Under the pieces are notes generated by a model. It was not told where the DNA came from. It saw only the letters and a program-made list of their open reading frames with translations, and ran no database searches. Shown in pieces: positions 14,723 through 23,900 of a DNA stretch of 44,431 bases (the stretch's first letter is position 1; each line of letters starts with the position of its first letter). The position numbers and the translations under genes are program-made. Origin of the DNA: a virus; IMG/VR virus record IMGVR_UViG_3300037549_000321, positions 1-44,431 of that record. One strand, 5' to 3'.

Positions 14723-16162
14723 GTGAGAGCTCTTCGGCTTACTCTTCTGTGCTCCCTCACGGTCGCGGCTCTGATGGGGCAGTCTGTCATCGTCAAGCCT
14801 CCAGTGCTGCCGCGGGGGAGCGCGTTCCAGTGTCCGGCGCACCAGGTGCTAGTCGGCACGACCTTCAGCACGGGGATCTGTGTCCAACTGAATTACACCG
14901 ACCTGGCGGGAGTGAATCCAGGCGGCACCGGCGGGGGCGGCGGCAGCAGTCCTCCGTACATTTCCTCGCTCATCGCTGGCCCGGACTCTACCAAGACGAT
15001 AAGCGGAGCGACGCACGGGTTCGCCAGTGCTGCGCTGCTGGTGGGCATCTATGACAATGCGTCGCCGCGGAACGCGATTCTGGCGGGGTGGACGGTGAAC
15101 CCATCGACGTACGATGTGGTGATTTATTTCGCGGCGCCGCAGAGCAATTACTACGTGGTGATTAATGGCGGGGTGGGTCCGCAAGGAGCGGCAGGGATCG
15201 TCGGGCCAGCGGGTGCGGCCGGCGCTACAGGCGCGGCAGGGGCGACGGGTCCTCAGGGGACGACCGGGGCGAGTGGAGCGACTGGGGCGAGTGGTGCGGC
15301 TGGCCAGGGTGTACCTACAGGGGGCGCCAGCGGGCAGGTGCTAAGTAAGATCGACGGCACCAATTACAACACGCAGTGGGTCAACCAGACCAGCGGATCG
15401 GCCACGAACGGGACTAATGGGCAGGGGCTGACCTCGAACGGATCGGGAGGGTACGGCACGCCGGTCACGCTGGCGGCGAGCGCGACGACGGACGCGACGA
15501 ACGCGGGCAACATCGGGAGCGGGACGCTAGGGGCGGGGCGGCTGCCGGCGCCGACGAGCTCGACGTTGGGCGGAGTGAAGTCGCTGGCATCGGCGTCCCA
15601 TCAATTTCTGACGCAGATCGGCACGGATGGGACTGTGAGCCAGGCGCAACCGGCGGCGAGCGATGTGAGCGGCCTGGCGGCGAGTGCGACGACGGACGCG
15701 ACGAACGCGAGCAACATCGGCAGCGGGACGCTGGCCAACGCACGGCTGGCCGCGACCGAAGTGACGAAAACTGTCTGCATCGTGATCGGCAGCAACAACG
15801 CGGGGACGCCACTGGCGGATGCGGATCTGGGGCCGCAGTCGAGGCAGTACCTGGTGAACTCAGCACGCACCCTGGTAGAGATCACGGTGGCGGCGGATAA
15901 TGGCACACCGCAGCTCATCCTGGGGCGGAGCCGGGCGGGGTCGATTGTGAACCTGACGTCGGCGGCGCTGGCCACGGCCGCGAGCGGCGGCATTGCCTGC
16001 TCTAAGACGGGCGCAACCACCGGACTGGACGGCACTACCACATGCAGCGGCACGCTGCAAAACACGAGCCTGAATGCCGGCGATTGGATCACGTTGGTGT
16101 CCGGGACGGCGGGCGGCGTGGCGAACGAAGTAACGGCGTGCCTGACCGGGACGGTGAACTGA
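14723..16162 (+). CDS. Collagen-like fibre protein with signal-peptide-like start
   Basis: A 479-residue protein. Residues 1-21 (RALRLTLLCSLTVAALMGQS region) look like a Sec signal peptide; part of this is encoded by a dispersed repeat (14751-14775). Residues 70-150 form a beta domain ending GPQG, then 153-198 are about fifteen collagen-type Gly-X-Y triplets. A shaft with two near-identical ASATTDATNAGNIGSGTL segments (about 250 and 319) follows, a pattern common in phage tail fibres, and a C-terminal beta domain with four cysteines closes it. It is probably a trimeric fibre or surface protein. GTG 14723 is the start used; a start after the hydrophobic stretch would remove the apparent signal. 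Confidence 0.75.
   Translation: MRALRLTLLCSLTVAALMGQSVIVKPPVLPRGSAFQCPAHQVLVGTTFSTGICVQLNYTDLAGVNPGGTGGGGGSSPPYISSLIAGPDSTKTISGATHGFASAALLVGIYDNASPRNAILAGWTVNPSTYDVVIYFAAPQSNYYVVINGGVGPQGAAGIVGPAGAAGATGAAGATGPQGTTGASGATGASGAAGQGVPTGGASGQVLSKIDGTNYNTQWVNQTSGSATNGTNGQGLTSNGSGGYGTPVTLAASATTDATNAGNIGSGTLGAGRLPAPTSSTLGGVKSLASASHQFLTQIGTDGTVSQAQPAASDVSGLAASATTDATNASNIGSGTLANARLAATEVTKTVCIVIGSNNAGTPLADADLGPQSRQYLVNSARTLVEITVAADNGTPQLILGRSRAGSIVNLTSAALATAASGGIACSKTGATTGLDGTTTCSGTLQNTSLNAGDWITLVSGTAGGVANEVTACLTGTVN
14751..14775. repeat. LPDGRGSD-type repeat, copy 2 (different reading frame)
   Basis: GCTCCCTCACGGTCGCGGCT followed by CTGAT, 23/25 identical to 9396-9420. Here the gene reads it in another frame, giving Ser-Leu-Thr-Val-Ala-Ala-Leu-Met, the hydrophobic core of the fibre protein's apparent signal peptide. 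Confidence 0.8.
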
Positions 16163-16163
16163 C

Positions 16164-17117
16164 ATGACCTGGGGACAACTGCGGTTTCAGTTACAGCAAA
16201 GCGCCGGGCCTGGCCTAGCGCTCGACTTACTGGACGAATGGCTGAACAGCCGCTACGAGCAGGTGCTGGCGGCGACGGACTGGACCGGGCGCAAGACGCA
16301 CGTGACCATCGAGACGCAGGCGGCGTATCAGTCGGCGGCAGACACGGTGACGGTGACGGTGGGGTCGGCGAGCGTGACGGGGAGCGGCACGGCGTGGACT
16401 GGTGCGCTGGTGGGACAGCGGCTCTATCGGCCGGGCGACGAGGTGGTTTACACGGTGGCGGCGGTGGCCGACGGGACGCACCTGACGCTGGACCGGACCT
16501 ATGAGGGCAATGGCGCGGACGCGGCGGGGACGGTGTACGGCGGGGCTGCCTATGTGCTGATGCAGAACGTGTACGCGTTGCCGGTGGATTGCGAGTCGGT
16601 GACCAGCATCCTGGATCCGGTGAGCGGGTTCCCCCTGGCGGAGTTGAGCAAGGCGCAGATGGATGCTTCGGCGGGACCGCGGACGCTGCTAGCCGATCCG
16701 GGAGCGTACGCGCTCTACGACGACACCAGCCAGGCTGCGGGAGATCCGGTGTTGCACCAAGTGGAGTTCTATCCGCCTCCGTTATATGCGCGGGGCATGA
16801 TTGTGGCCTATGCCTGCGCTGCCACCGGCTTCGACGGGACGAGTGTGGGGAGTTCGCCACTGCCGTTTGTGAGCACGGCGGTGCTATTGAACGGAGTGCG
16901 GGCGGATATTGCCATGCACCAGGGGCAGCTGCCGAAAGCAGTGGTCTACGAGAAGAAGTTTGGGGAAGAGTTGGAGCGGCTGCTGATGGTGGATCACGCG
17001 CGGCGGCGCGGTCCGGTGGCGCTTACTGTGGCGGGGCGCTTCACACGACACCGGTTGGCGCGGACACAACGCGGGCTGGGGAATTACTGGGGGCCGGGCC
17101 AGGGCGGTCCGAACTGA
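16164..17117 (+). CDS. Adaptor-like protein, paralogue 1
   Basis: A 317-residue protein starting MTWGQLR, ATG 16164 overlapping-adjacent to the upstream stop. A helical start (residues 5-45) with LLDEWLNSRYEQVLAATDW is followed by a small beta domain, VTVTVGSASVTGSGTAW, and then YEG and QNVYALPVDC motifs. The layout resembles head-to-tail adaptor proteins of short-tailed phages, which form a ring under the portal. The next gene is a clear paralogue: same MTWGQ start, same GSAS(V/I).G.GT.W and LDR.YEG...Q.VY.LP motifs. Adaptor role is inferred from position and pattern. Confidence 0.7.
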   Translation: MTWGQLRFQLQQSAGPGLALDLLDEWLNSRYEQVLAATDWTGRKTHVTIETQAAYQSAADTVTVTVGSASVTGSGTAWTGALVGQRLYRPGDEVVYTVAAVADGTHLTLDRTYEGNGADAAGTVYGGAAYVLMQNVYALPVDCESVTSILDPVSGFPLAELSKAQMDASAGPRTLLADPGAYALYDDTSQAAGDPVLHQVEFYPPPLYARGMIVAYACAATGFDGTSVGSSPLPFVSTAVLLNGVRADIAMHQGQLPKAVVYEKKFGEELERLLMVDHARRRGPVALTVAGRFTRHRLARTQRGLGNYWGPGQGGPN

Positions 17118-17127
17118 CGGGGAAAGG

Positions 17128-17190
17128 GCGATTCCCCGCAGAGACGCAGGGACGCTGAGATAAGCGCAGAGAAGCAGGAACGAAGAGGAA
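17128..17190. repeat. GCAGAG-type spacer repeat, copy 3
   Basis: GCGATTCCCCGCAGAGACGC, then AGGGACGCTGAGATAAGCGC and AGAGAAGCAGGAACGAAGAG. It makes up nearly the entire 80-base gap between the two adaptor paralogues and ends in AAGAGGAAAG, the probable ribosome-binding site for ATG 17198. Confidence 0.85.
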
Positions 17191-17197
17191 AGATGCT

Positions 17198-18058
17198 ATG
17201 ACTTGGGGGCAGATTCGGTTACAGGCGCAGAAGTGGGCGACGGCGGTGGATTTGGATGTGCTCGACCAGGCCATCCAGGCGAGGTACTCGACGATCCTGG
17301 ACCGGATGCCGTGGAAGGCTCTGGACAAAGCGGCGACTATCCAGACAGTCGGAGTGTATGCCACCGGGACCGTGGCGGTGACGGCGGGATCGGCCTCGAT
17401 TGTGGGGACGGGGACGAACTGGGTGACCGGGCAGACGGGCATGAGCGTGCGTTTCGGGCTGGATGCGCAGAGCTACGTGTTCAGCTGGCTGACGGGGACG
17501 ACGGGCACGCTGGACCGGCCGTATGAGGGGACGAACGCGGCGGCGTCGGCGTACTACTTGTTCCAGTCGGTCTATCCGCTGCCGGCGGATTTGAAAATTC
17601 TGCTGGAGGTGAACAACATCCGCGGCAATTTCCCATTGCGGCCGTATACGCAGAGCGATCTGAACATGCTGTATCCGAGCCGGCCGGCGTTCGGGGAGCC
17701 GTTCATCTATTCGATGGCGGCGGACAACTCGGCCACGCCTCCGTTGCACCAGGTGGAGCTGTACCTGATTCCGCAGTTCGCGGCGGGGTACTCGATCCGC
17801 TACACGCAGAATCCGCCGATGTTCGATCCGACGGTGACGACGGCGAGTCCGTTGCCGTGGATTCCGCAGCAGGTGCTGGTGAACGGGGTGCGGAGCGACG
17901 TGCTGGCATTCGCCAAAGACTATGAAGGGATGAAGGCCTTCGAGGGGATGTTCCAGGACGGGTTGGAAGAGATGGTGCGAGTGGAGCTGCACCGGCAATC
18001 GAATGCGCGGACGAGCGAGGCGGCGCGGTACGACAATCCGACCGGGGGTAAGGGGTAG
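17198..18058 (+). CDS. Adaptor-like protein, paralogue 2
   Basis: A 286-residue paralogue of the preceding protein: MTWGQIR start, VTAGSASIVGTGTNW, LDRPYEG, LFQSVYPLPADL and a C-terminal helix with FAKDYEGMKAFEGMFQDGLE replacing the other copy's KAVVYEKKFGEELERLL. Overall similarity is clear but far from identical, so the duplication is old or one copy was acquired. It could be a second ring protein in the neck or have replaced the first. GCAGAG-type repeats sit on both sides of this gene. Confidence 0.72.
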   Translation: MTWGQIRLQAQKWATAVDLDVLDQAIQARYSTILDRMPWKALDKAATIQTVGVYATGTVAVTAGSASIVGTGTNWVTGQTGMSVRFGLDAQSYVFSWLTGTTGTLDRPYEGTNAAASAYYLFQSVYPLPADLKILLEVNNIRGNFPLRPYTQSDLNMLYPSRPAFGEPFIYSMAADNSATPPLHQVELYLIPQFAAGYSIRYTQNPPMFDPTVTTASPLPWIPQQVLVNGVRSDVLAFAKDYEGMKAFEGMFQDGLEEMVRVELHRQSNARTSEAARYDNPTGGKG

Positions 18059-18060
18059 GG

Positions 18061-18135
18061 GGGCGATTCCCCGCAGAGGCGCAGAGATCGCAGAGATAAG
18101 CGCAGAGAAGCAAGAAGGCAGAGGAAGCAGAGAAG
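18061..18135. repeat. GCAGAG-type spacer repeat, copy 4
   Basis: GGGCGATTCCCCGCAGAGGC, then GCAGAGATCGCAGAGATAAG and CGCAGAGAAGCAAGAAGGCA, with an extra AGAGGAAGCAGAGAAGA end. It fills the gap completely and contributes the purine-rich leader of the GTG 18137 gene. Confidence 0.85.
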
Positions 18136-18136
18136 A

Positions 18137-18829
18137 GTGCAGCTCTCGGACATGTACGGGCGGGTCTCACAGAGGCTGAACGAAGGGGCGGCGGGGCCTG
18201 TTTTCTATCCGGTGAGTGAGATTGTGGCGCGGCTGAACGAGGCCAACCGTTTCTTTGTGCTGCTGACGTTGGGGCTGGAAGCGACGGGGGCCTGGACGAT
18301 TCCGGCGGCGACGGCATGCCACCACATGCTGACCTACTTCGCGGATTGGATTGTGCCGCTGCGCATCGCGCTGGTATCGGGGGCGAAGGTGCGACCGGCG
18401 CAGATCGAGGAACTGACGGGGATCAATCCGGGGTGGATGAGCACGCCGGGGACGCCGTCGCGCTACGCGAGCGAGGGGTGCGATTTCATTGCGCTGGATC
18501 GGCAGCCGGCGGCGCCCTTGGTGGTGAATGTGATTTATGCGCGGGCGCCACTGCCTCTGATTTCGGATGCGGATGCGCCGGAGGTGCCGGCGGAATATCA
18601 TTCGCGGCTGGTGGACTACGCCGTGTACGGGATGCGGCAGGGGGAAGGTGGCCAGGAGTTTGAGAAGAGCTTGCGGTACTTCGACAGCTTCCTGGATGGG
18701 GCGCAGCATTACGGGGAGTATGTGAGATCGCGGAATCTGGGCGGACGGTATGATGCGGTGCCGTTCGAGCTGAGTAAGTTGGACCGGAAACAGTTGCTCA
18801 ACGCAGAGACGCAGAGAGCGCAGAGATAA
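18137..18829 (+). CDS. Adaptor/neck-like protein
   Basis: A 230-residue protein from GTG 18137. The start VQLSDMYGRVSQRLNEG, then SEIVARLNEANRFFVLLTLG, resembles the helical beginning of short-tailed-phage adaptor proteins; a beta domain (CDFIALDRQPAAPLVVNVIY) and a C-terminal helix (YHSRLVDYAVYGMRQGEGGQ, FEKSLRYFDSFLDG) follow in the same order as in the two genes upstream. The last eight residues NAETQRAQR come from an inserted GCAGAG repeat, so the original stop has probably been displaced. Function inferred from layout. Confidence 0.65.
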   Translation: MQLSDMYGRVSQRLNEGAAGPVFYPVSEIVARLNEANRFFVLLTLGLEATGAWTIPAATACHHMLTYFADWIVPLRIALVSGAKVRPAQIEELTGINPGWMSTPGTPSRYASEGCDFIALDRQPAAPLVVNVIYARAPLPLISDADAPEVPAEYHSRLVDYAVYGMRQGEGGQEFEKSLRYFDSFLDGAQHYGEYVRSRNLGGRYDAVPFELSKLDRKQLLNAETQRAQR

Positions 18830-18853
18830 GCGCAGAGAAGCAGGGACGGGAGA
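18798..18853. repeat. GCAGAG-type spacer repeat, copy 5 (overlaps a gene end)
   Basis: CTCAACGCAGAGACGCAGAG, then AGCGCAGAGATAAGCGCAGA and GAAGCAGGGACGGGAG. Its first third encodes the C-terminus of the preceding protein and supplies its TAA stop; its end carries GGGAGAG before ATG 18861. Confidence 0.85.
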
Positions 18854-18860
18854 GTAAGAG

Positions 18861-20186
18861 ATGGCGTTATCGACGATTGCGATTACACAGGGCACGGGGA
18901 CGCCGGTGACGGTGGACACTTCCGCCGGCGGAGACATGCAGGTGGTGAAGCTGGCCGAGAGTGTGCTGGGCTCGAACGCCCTGATCCCCGCCAGTGCAGC
19001 TACCGGGCTGCTGGTGAACGTGGGAACGCCGGCGGTGACGCAGAGCGGGGCGTGGAATGTCGGGGTGGTCACATCGATCACGAATGCGGTGACGGTGGCG
19101 GGGACGGTGGCTATCAGCGGGACGCCGGCGGTGGCGCAGAGCGGCACGTGGACGGTGGCGATCTCCGGGACGGCTACGGTGGCGGGGACGGTGGCCATCT
19201 CTGGGACGGCCGCCGTGACGCAGAGCGGGGTGTGGAACGTCGGGACGGTGACCACCATTACGAATACGGTGACGGTGGCGGGGACGGTGGCCATCTCGGG
19301 GACGCCGACGATTCAGGGGACGGTGACGGGGAACCAGGGGACGGCGGCGGCGGTAGCGGCCGCGTGGCCGATCAAGCTGACCGATGCCACGAATACGAGT
19401 GCGCTACAGAACGTGGGCGGGATCTACGCGCTGCCGGTGAAGGTGCTGGCACAGACGGGCGGCGGGTACTCGCAGGTGGACAAGACGGCGTACACCGAGG
19501 GAACGTTTGCGGTGGAAGTGATTGGCGGGGTGTACAACGATGCGTTTGCGGGGTCGCCGGCGGCGGGGCAGGCCTCGGTGCTGCGGATCACGGCGCAGCG
19601 CGGGGCGCATGTCAATCTGCGGCGGAACGATGGGACGGAGATCGGGACGAGCACCACGCCACTGGTAATCGTCGGAAACACGGGCGGAAACGTGCCAGTC
19701 CAGGGGACAGTGACGGCGAACCAGGGGACGCCTACGAACTGGGCTTTCAATGTGGTGCAGATCGGCGGCGCGGCGGTGGTGACGGCGGCGGCCGGCGTGC
19801 AGCAGGTCGGCATTGTGAGCGGGGCCGGAGTCCCGTTCTCGGCGGCGGCGCCGCTGCCGGTGGCGGTTGCGCCCAGCACGGGGTTCTGGAAGGCGGCGGT
19901 TACCTACGCGGCGAGCCAGACGGATCAGTCGATCCACACGCCGGCGGGCGGAAAGACGGCGTACGTGGAGGGCATCATCATCACGGTTACAGCCGTGGGG
20001 GTGTTGAAGGTCTACGACCAGACGAACGCCGCGGCGGGCATGATCTTCCAAGGGTCGCCGATTCTGGGCACGGTAGTAATCACTCCACATCGGCCGATTC
20101 CGCTGTCGGCGGTCAACAACATTCTGCGCTACAGCACTGGCACGGCGGCGACTGGCGATATCACGGCCTGGGGCTACGAGGTTTAG
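18861..20186 (+). CDS. Repeat-rich beta protein, probably tail fibre or virion surface
   Basis: A 441-residue protein. Residues 55-160 consist of imperfect tandem units of the type VTVAGTVAISGTPAV.QSGTW(N/T)V, a low-complexity beta pattern typical of extended virion fibres; some bases of the units are near-identical. Residues 175-440 are a mixed beta domain (GGYSQVDKTAYTEGTFAVEV) ending in the segment TGDITAWGYEV. Repeats could recombine, so length may vary among strains. No enzyme motif seen. ATG 18861 follows a repeat-derived GGGAGAG site. Confidence 0.7.
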   Translation: MALSTIAITQGTGTPVTVDTSAGGDMQVVKLAESVLGSNALIPASAATGLLVNVGTPAVTQSGAWNVGVVTSITNAVTVAGTVAISGTPAVAQSGTWTVAISGTATVAGTVAISGTAAVTQSGVWNVGTVTTITNTVTVAGTVAISGTPTIQGTVTGNQGTAAAVAAAWPIKLTDATNTSALQNVGGIYALPVKVLAQTGGGYSQVDKTAYTEGTFAVEVIGGVYNDAFAGSPAAGQASVLRITAQRGAHVNLRRNDGTEIGTSTTPLVIVGNTGGNVPVQGTVTANQGTPTNWAFNVVQIGGAAVVTAAAGVQQVGIVSGAGVPFSAAAPLPVAVAPSTGFWKAAVTYAASQTDQSIHTPAGGKTAYVEGIIITVTAVGVLKVYDQTNAAAGMIFQGSPILGTVVITPHRPIPLSAVNNILRYSTGTAATGDITAWGYEV

Positions 20187-20189
20187 CTT

Positions 20190-20852
20190 GTGCTGCTGCT
20201 GATTATTCCGCAGGGGACCGCGGCCAGCGGGCTCGACCTGGCGAACGCGCTGGGGGACGTGCTCTATCGGCTGGGGTTCCAGGGGGTGGCGGACATCACA
20301 GGCGGAGCGGACCAGTATGTGACGGTGGCGGAGTTATACCAGTGGGCGGACGAAGGGGCTAAGAAGCTGTCGTATGCGGCGGGGGTGTTTGTGACGGTGG
20401 ACACGTCGATCACCGTGGCCTCGCCCACGGCGGTTTACGCGCTGCCGGGCACGCACGTGTTCACGCTGATGGCGGCCTTGGCTGGGGTGCCGCTGCGCAT
20501 CACTCCGGTGCGCGAGCTGGAGGCGCTGGACGCGACGTGGCCGGCCACCAGCGGACCGGCTACACGGTGTTCATTCGACGCCGGCGCGGTGGGGGTTGTG
20601 ACGCTGTACCCGCTGCCCACGGTGGGTGGAACGCTGGCGCAGATCTGCCAGGAGTTTCCGGCGACGATCGCGCAGGGGAGCTCGACGCTCGGGCTGCCCA
20701 CGGTGATGCAGGACTACTTCTCTTACGCAATGATGGCGGGGGCGCGGGGGAAAGAGAGCGACGCGGCTATGCCTGAGATGGCGGCTCACTTCGAGGAGCG
20801 GATGAAGCTGTACGAGCAGGTGGCCCGGGAGCTTTGGGGGCGGGGGCAGTAG
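20190..20852 (+). CDS. Adaptor/neck-like protein
   Basis: A 220-residue protein from GTG 20190, three bases after the previous stop. It opens with a hydrophobic run, then helical VTVAELYQWADEGAKKLSYA, a beta domain (TVDTSITVASPTAVYALPGT) and a C-terminal helix (FEERMKLYEQVARELWGRG). This helix-beta-helix order is shared with 16164, 17198 and 18137, so it may be a fourth member of the neck group. Family assignment is uncertain. A double-hairpin repeat follows at once. Confidence 0.6.
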   Translation: MLLLIIPQGTAASGLDLANALGDVLYRLGFQGVADITGGADQYVTVAELYQWADEGAKKLSYAAGVFVTVDTSITVASPTAVYALPGTHVFTLMAALAGVPLRITPVRELEALDATWPATSGPATRCSFDAGAVGVVTLYPLPTVGGTLAQICQEFPATIAQGSSTLGLPTVMQDYFSYAMMAGARGKESDAAMPEMAAHFEERMKLYEQVARELWGRGQ

Positions 20853-20862
20853 GGAGCCGTCG

Positions 20863-20904
20863 TCCGAGCTGCGCTTGGATGCACAAGGCGGAGCCTTATG
20901 CCAC
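20863..20904. repeat. Double-hairpin repeat, copy B
   Basis: 40 of 42 bases match 6161-6202. The two differences lie in the first hairpin (loop T to G, stem C to T) and keep the RNA stem as a G-U pair. As in copy A it ends with an ATG (20898), but here that frame runs only 60 codons and the real gene starts at GTG 20926. Confidence 0.8.
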
Positions 20905-20925
20905 AAGGCGGCGAATTAGGGGGTA

Positions 20926-23900
20926 GTGGGCTACCAGCGAAAAGAACTCCAGATTCTGGGCGGCGGGTTCAACCTATTGCCGCCTGGCGACAAGACACCG
21001 AAGACGGACTACTTATTGGCGCAGAATTGGCGCGTCGACCGGGTGGGGAAGCTGGTGTCGCGGTACGGGTACACTCCTAAATTCAGCTTTATTGGACCGG
21101 GGTGGGCGCATTCAGCCGCGGTGTACGGCGGGGTGGACGGGCTCTATTTCATCGGCGCCAGTGGGGGCCTGTACCTTCTGGCCGGCGCCGTGGTGACGAG
21201 CGTTAGCGGGGGTTTCGACGGCAATCGCCTCGCCATGGTGCCGATGAATGGCCGGATGTGGGTGATGAACCGCTGGCAGACGGGCCAATTCGACCCGGTG
21301 GCGCGCGTCTACCAGCCGTGGAGCGTCATCGCGGCTCCTCCGAGCGGTTGTGTGGCGGCGGCGGGCGCGGCGGATGCGGGCGGACCGAACGGGACAGGGG
21401 CGGCGGCATACAGCTTCTACGTCACTTTCGTGACAGCCGATCTGTCCATGGAGAGCAATCCTTCTCCGGTGTCCGTGCTGGCGGGTGGGGCCGTGGGCGG
21501 CATCGACCTGGCGTCTCAAGATCCGATTTTGACGGGCATCCCGATCAGCGGCGCCCTGCATCGGAATATCTACGCGACGGGCGGGACGCTGGGCCAGGCG
21601 TACCTGGTGGCGACGATCAACGACAGCACTACAACGGCGGTGACGTTCAACGATACGGATCACGCGGCGAACCCGGGTTCGCTCGAGCTGGAGGCCTGGA
21701 GCGATCTGTCGGCGACGAATAACGGCGTGGTGATGCCCACGGACAACGATCCGGCGCCGTTGGGGACGGGGATGGTGGGGCCGTACTTCGGGCGGCTGAT
21801 CGCGTGGAGCACGGTGGGGGCAGTCAACCGGCTGTTCTGGACGAATCCGGAGACACCGCAATACTGGCCCGGGGCGGCGGACCCAGCGGTGGGCAACTGG
21901 GTGAACGTGGGGATGGATGGCGAGGAGATCGTGTGGTGCACGATGCACACCAACGTCCTGGTGATCTATAAAGAGAGATCGATCTGGCGGCTGGTGGGGG
22001 ATCCGGACACGGGATACCTGGAGCAGCTCTCCGATGGCATGGGCCTGGTGAACGCCTACGCGGTGGCCTCGGCTGGGGCGGTGGATTATTTCGTGGGGCC
22101 GAACGGGCTCTACCGGAACAACCTGGACAGCATACAGGACATCAGCGGGGGGATCCGGCCGTTGTTCGATTCGCGGCTGACCAACAGCGGGCCTATGACG
22201 CCGCCTGGCCAGATCCTGCCGGGCTCATCTTTCCTGACGAATTCGGTGGATTGTTACCACGTGGCTCTCGGCTATGCGCTAGGGAAGCTGTACGTGGCAT
22301 TTCAGGAAGTTCCGATGACGTGGGGGACGACTTCGACGGGGCCGATGCTGGTGTACCACGAGGCGGACCAACGCTGGATGTATCACCGCAACGGCCTGGC
22401 CACGATCGGGTTCCAGGGCTTCCTCTTCGATGGGGTGGAGATGGTGGGGTTGACTGGGAACGGCCAGAACATGACCGCGGGCTGGAACGTGGACGATTTC
22501 GGGGGGCGCTGGGCGCAGGACGGCACGGCGGATTGGTCGCAGGCCATCGAATGCGTCTACCAGTCGCACTACGAGGACGCGGGCCTGCAGGACAACCAGA
22601 AGTGCTGGCTCGAGGTGGTGGTGGATATCGAGCTGGCCGGCGACACGGCGCTGGTGTACGCGGGCTACGACAACGGGACGGTGGCGCTGGCGCAGGTGGG
22701 GGCGGGCATCACGGGGAGCGGACGGCAATCGGTGAGCCTGCCGTTGGGGACGGATGGGACGCTGGCCAGGAACATTTCCGTAGCGGTGTATTGCCTGGCG
22801 AATCATCCGGTGACGGTTCACAACGTCTACCTGTACTACTACGAAGAGGCGCGGCTGGCGGTGGCGGCGAGCACGCTGCCGACCGACCTGGGCTCGGCGA
22901 AGGTGAAGCAGTGCAAGGAGCTGCAACTGGACATCAACCCATCGGGCGGGGCGGTGGGAGTGAATGTGTATTCCGACCTGCCGGGGAACCAACTGGCGGT
23001 GCGGCAGACGCCCACGGTGGCCACGGCGGCGGGGCGGGCGGTGTGGAAGTACCCATTCCCGGTGACGGAGGGTTTCCTGTGGCGGCTGGCGCTGACGGCG
23101 ACCGGGGGACCGTTCCGGCTGTATTCGGCGCGCCTGCTGATGCGCACGGTGGGCGTGTATGTGGAGGCGTACGAGGCGGCGGGCGGGTTCGTATGGGACT
23201 CGATGGAGCTGAGCTTCGAGAGCGGCATCACGCATATCACGAAGGCGTTTCAGATTGCGCTGGCGGCATTGCCGATCAAGCGGTTTCGCGAGATCTCACT
23301 GACCATCGACACCTTCAACGCGGCGGTCACGGTGACGTTTTTGACCGACCTGCCGGGGAACGCGCAGGCGGGGCGCTGGGGTACCACGATCAACACGGGG
23401 ACAGCGGGGCGGCGGTTCGTGCGGCTACCACTGCCGGCGGGGACGGCGGCGCCGATCGAGGGGCGGCTGTGCCGGCTGCAATTGTCGGGCACCTCGAAGT
23501 TCGTGCTGTACGAGGCGTCGGTGGAGACGCTGGCGGTGGGAGTGTACATCGAAGCGTACGAAGCGGCGAATGGAGCGGTCTACGATTCGCGGGAGATGGA
23601 CTTCGGGACGCCGGCGATGAAAGAGGCGCGGGAGATCGAGCTGGACCTGGAGATGGTGGGGCCCGGCGTGGTGCAGGCGGCGGTGTTGAGCGATTTCTCG
23701 CCCACCTACACGGGGACGGCGACGCCGGCGGGACGGCAGAAGGTGATGATCCCGCTGACGGTGAACGCGGCGCTGGATCAGTTCGTAGAGGGGCGGATGC
23801 TGCGCCTGATCCTGAGCGGGAGCGTGGCCTTCCGGCTGTACGGCGCACGGATCAGGGTGAGGCCCTTTGGGCAATACCTGACGGGGTATGAAACGCAGGC

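Noticed and set aside
19020-19360. Tandem repeats considered as a CRISPR array
   Set aside because: The units are in frame, of unequal length and coding (VTVAGTVAISGTP); there are no constant repeats with unique spacers.
22251-23891. A 546-codon rightward frame
   Set aside because: Shadow of the tail protein in another frame, dominated by Gly/Ala/Arg; the main frame has clear repeats.
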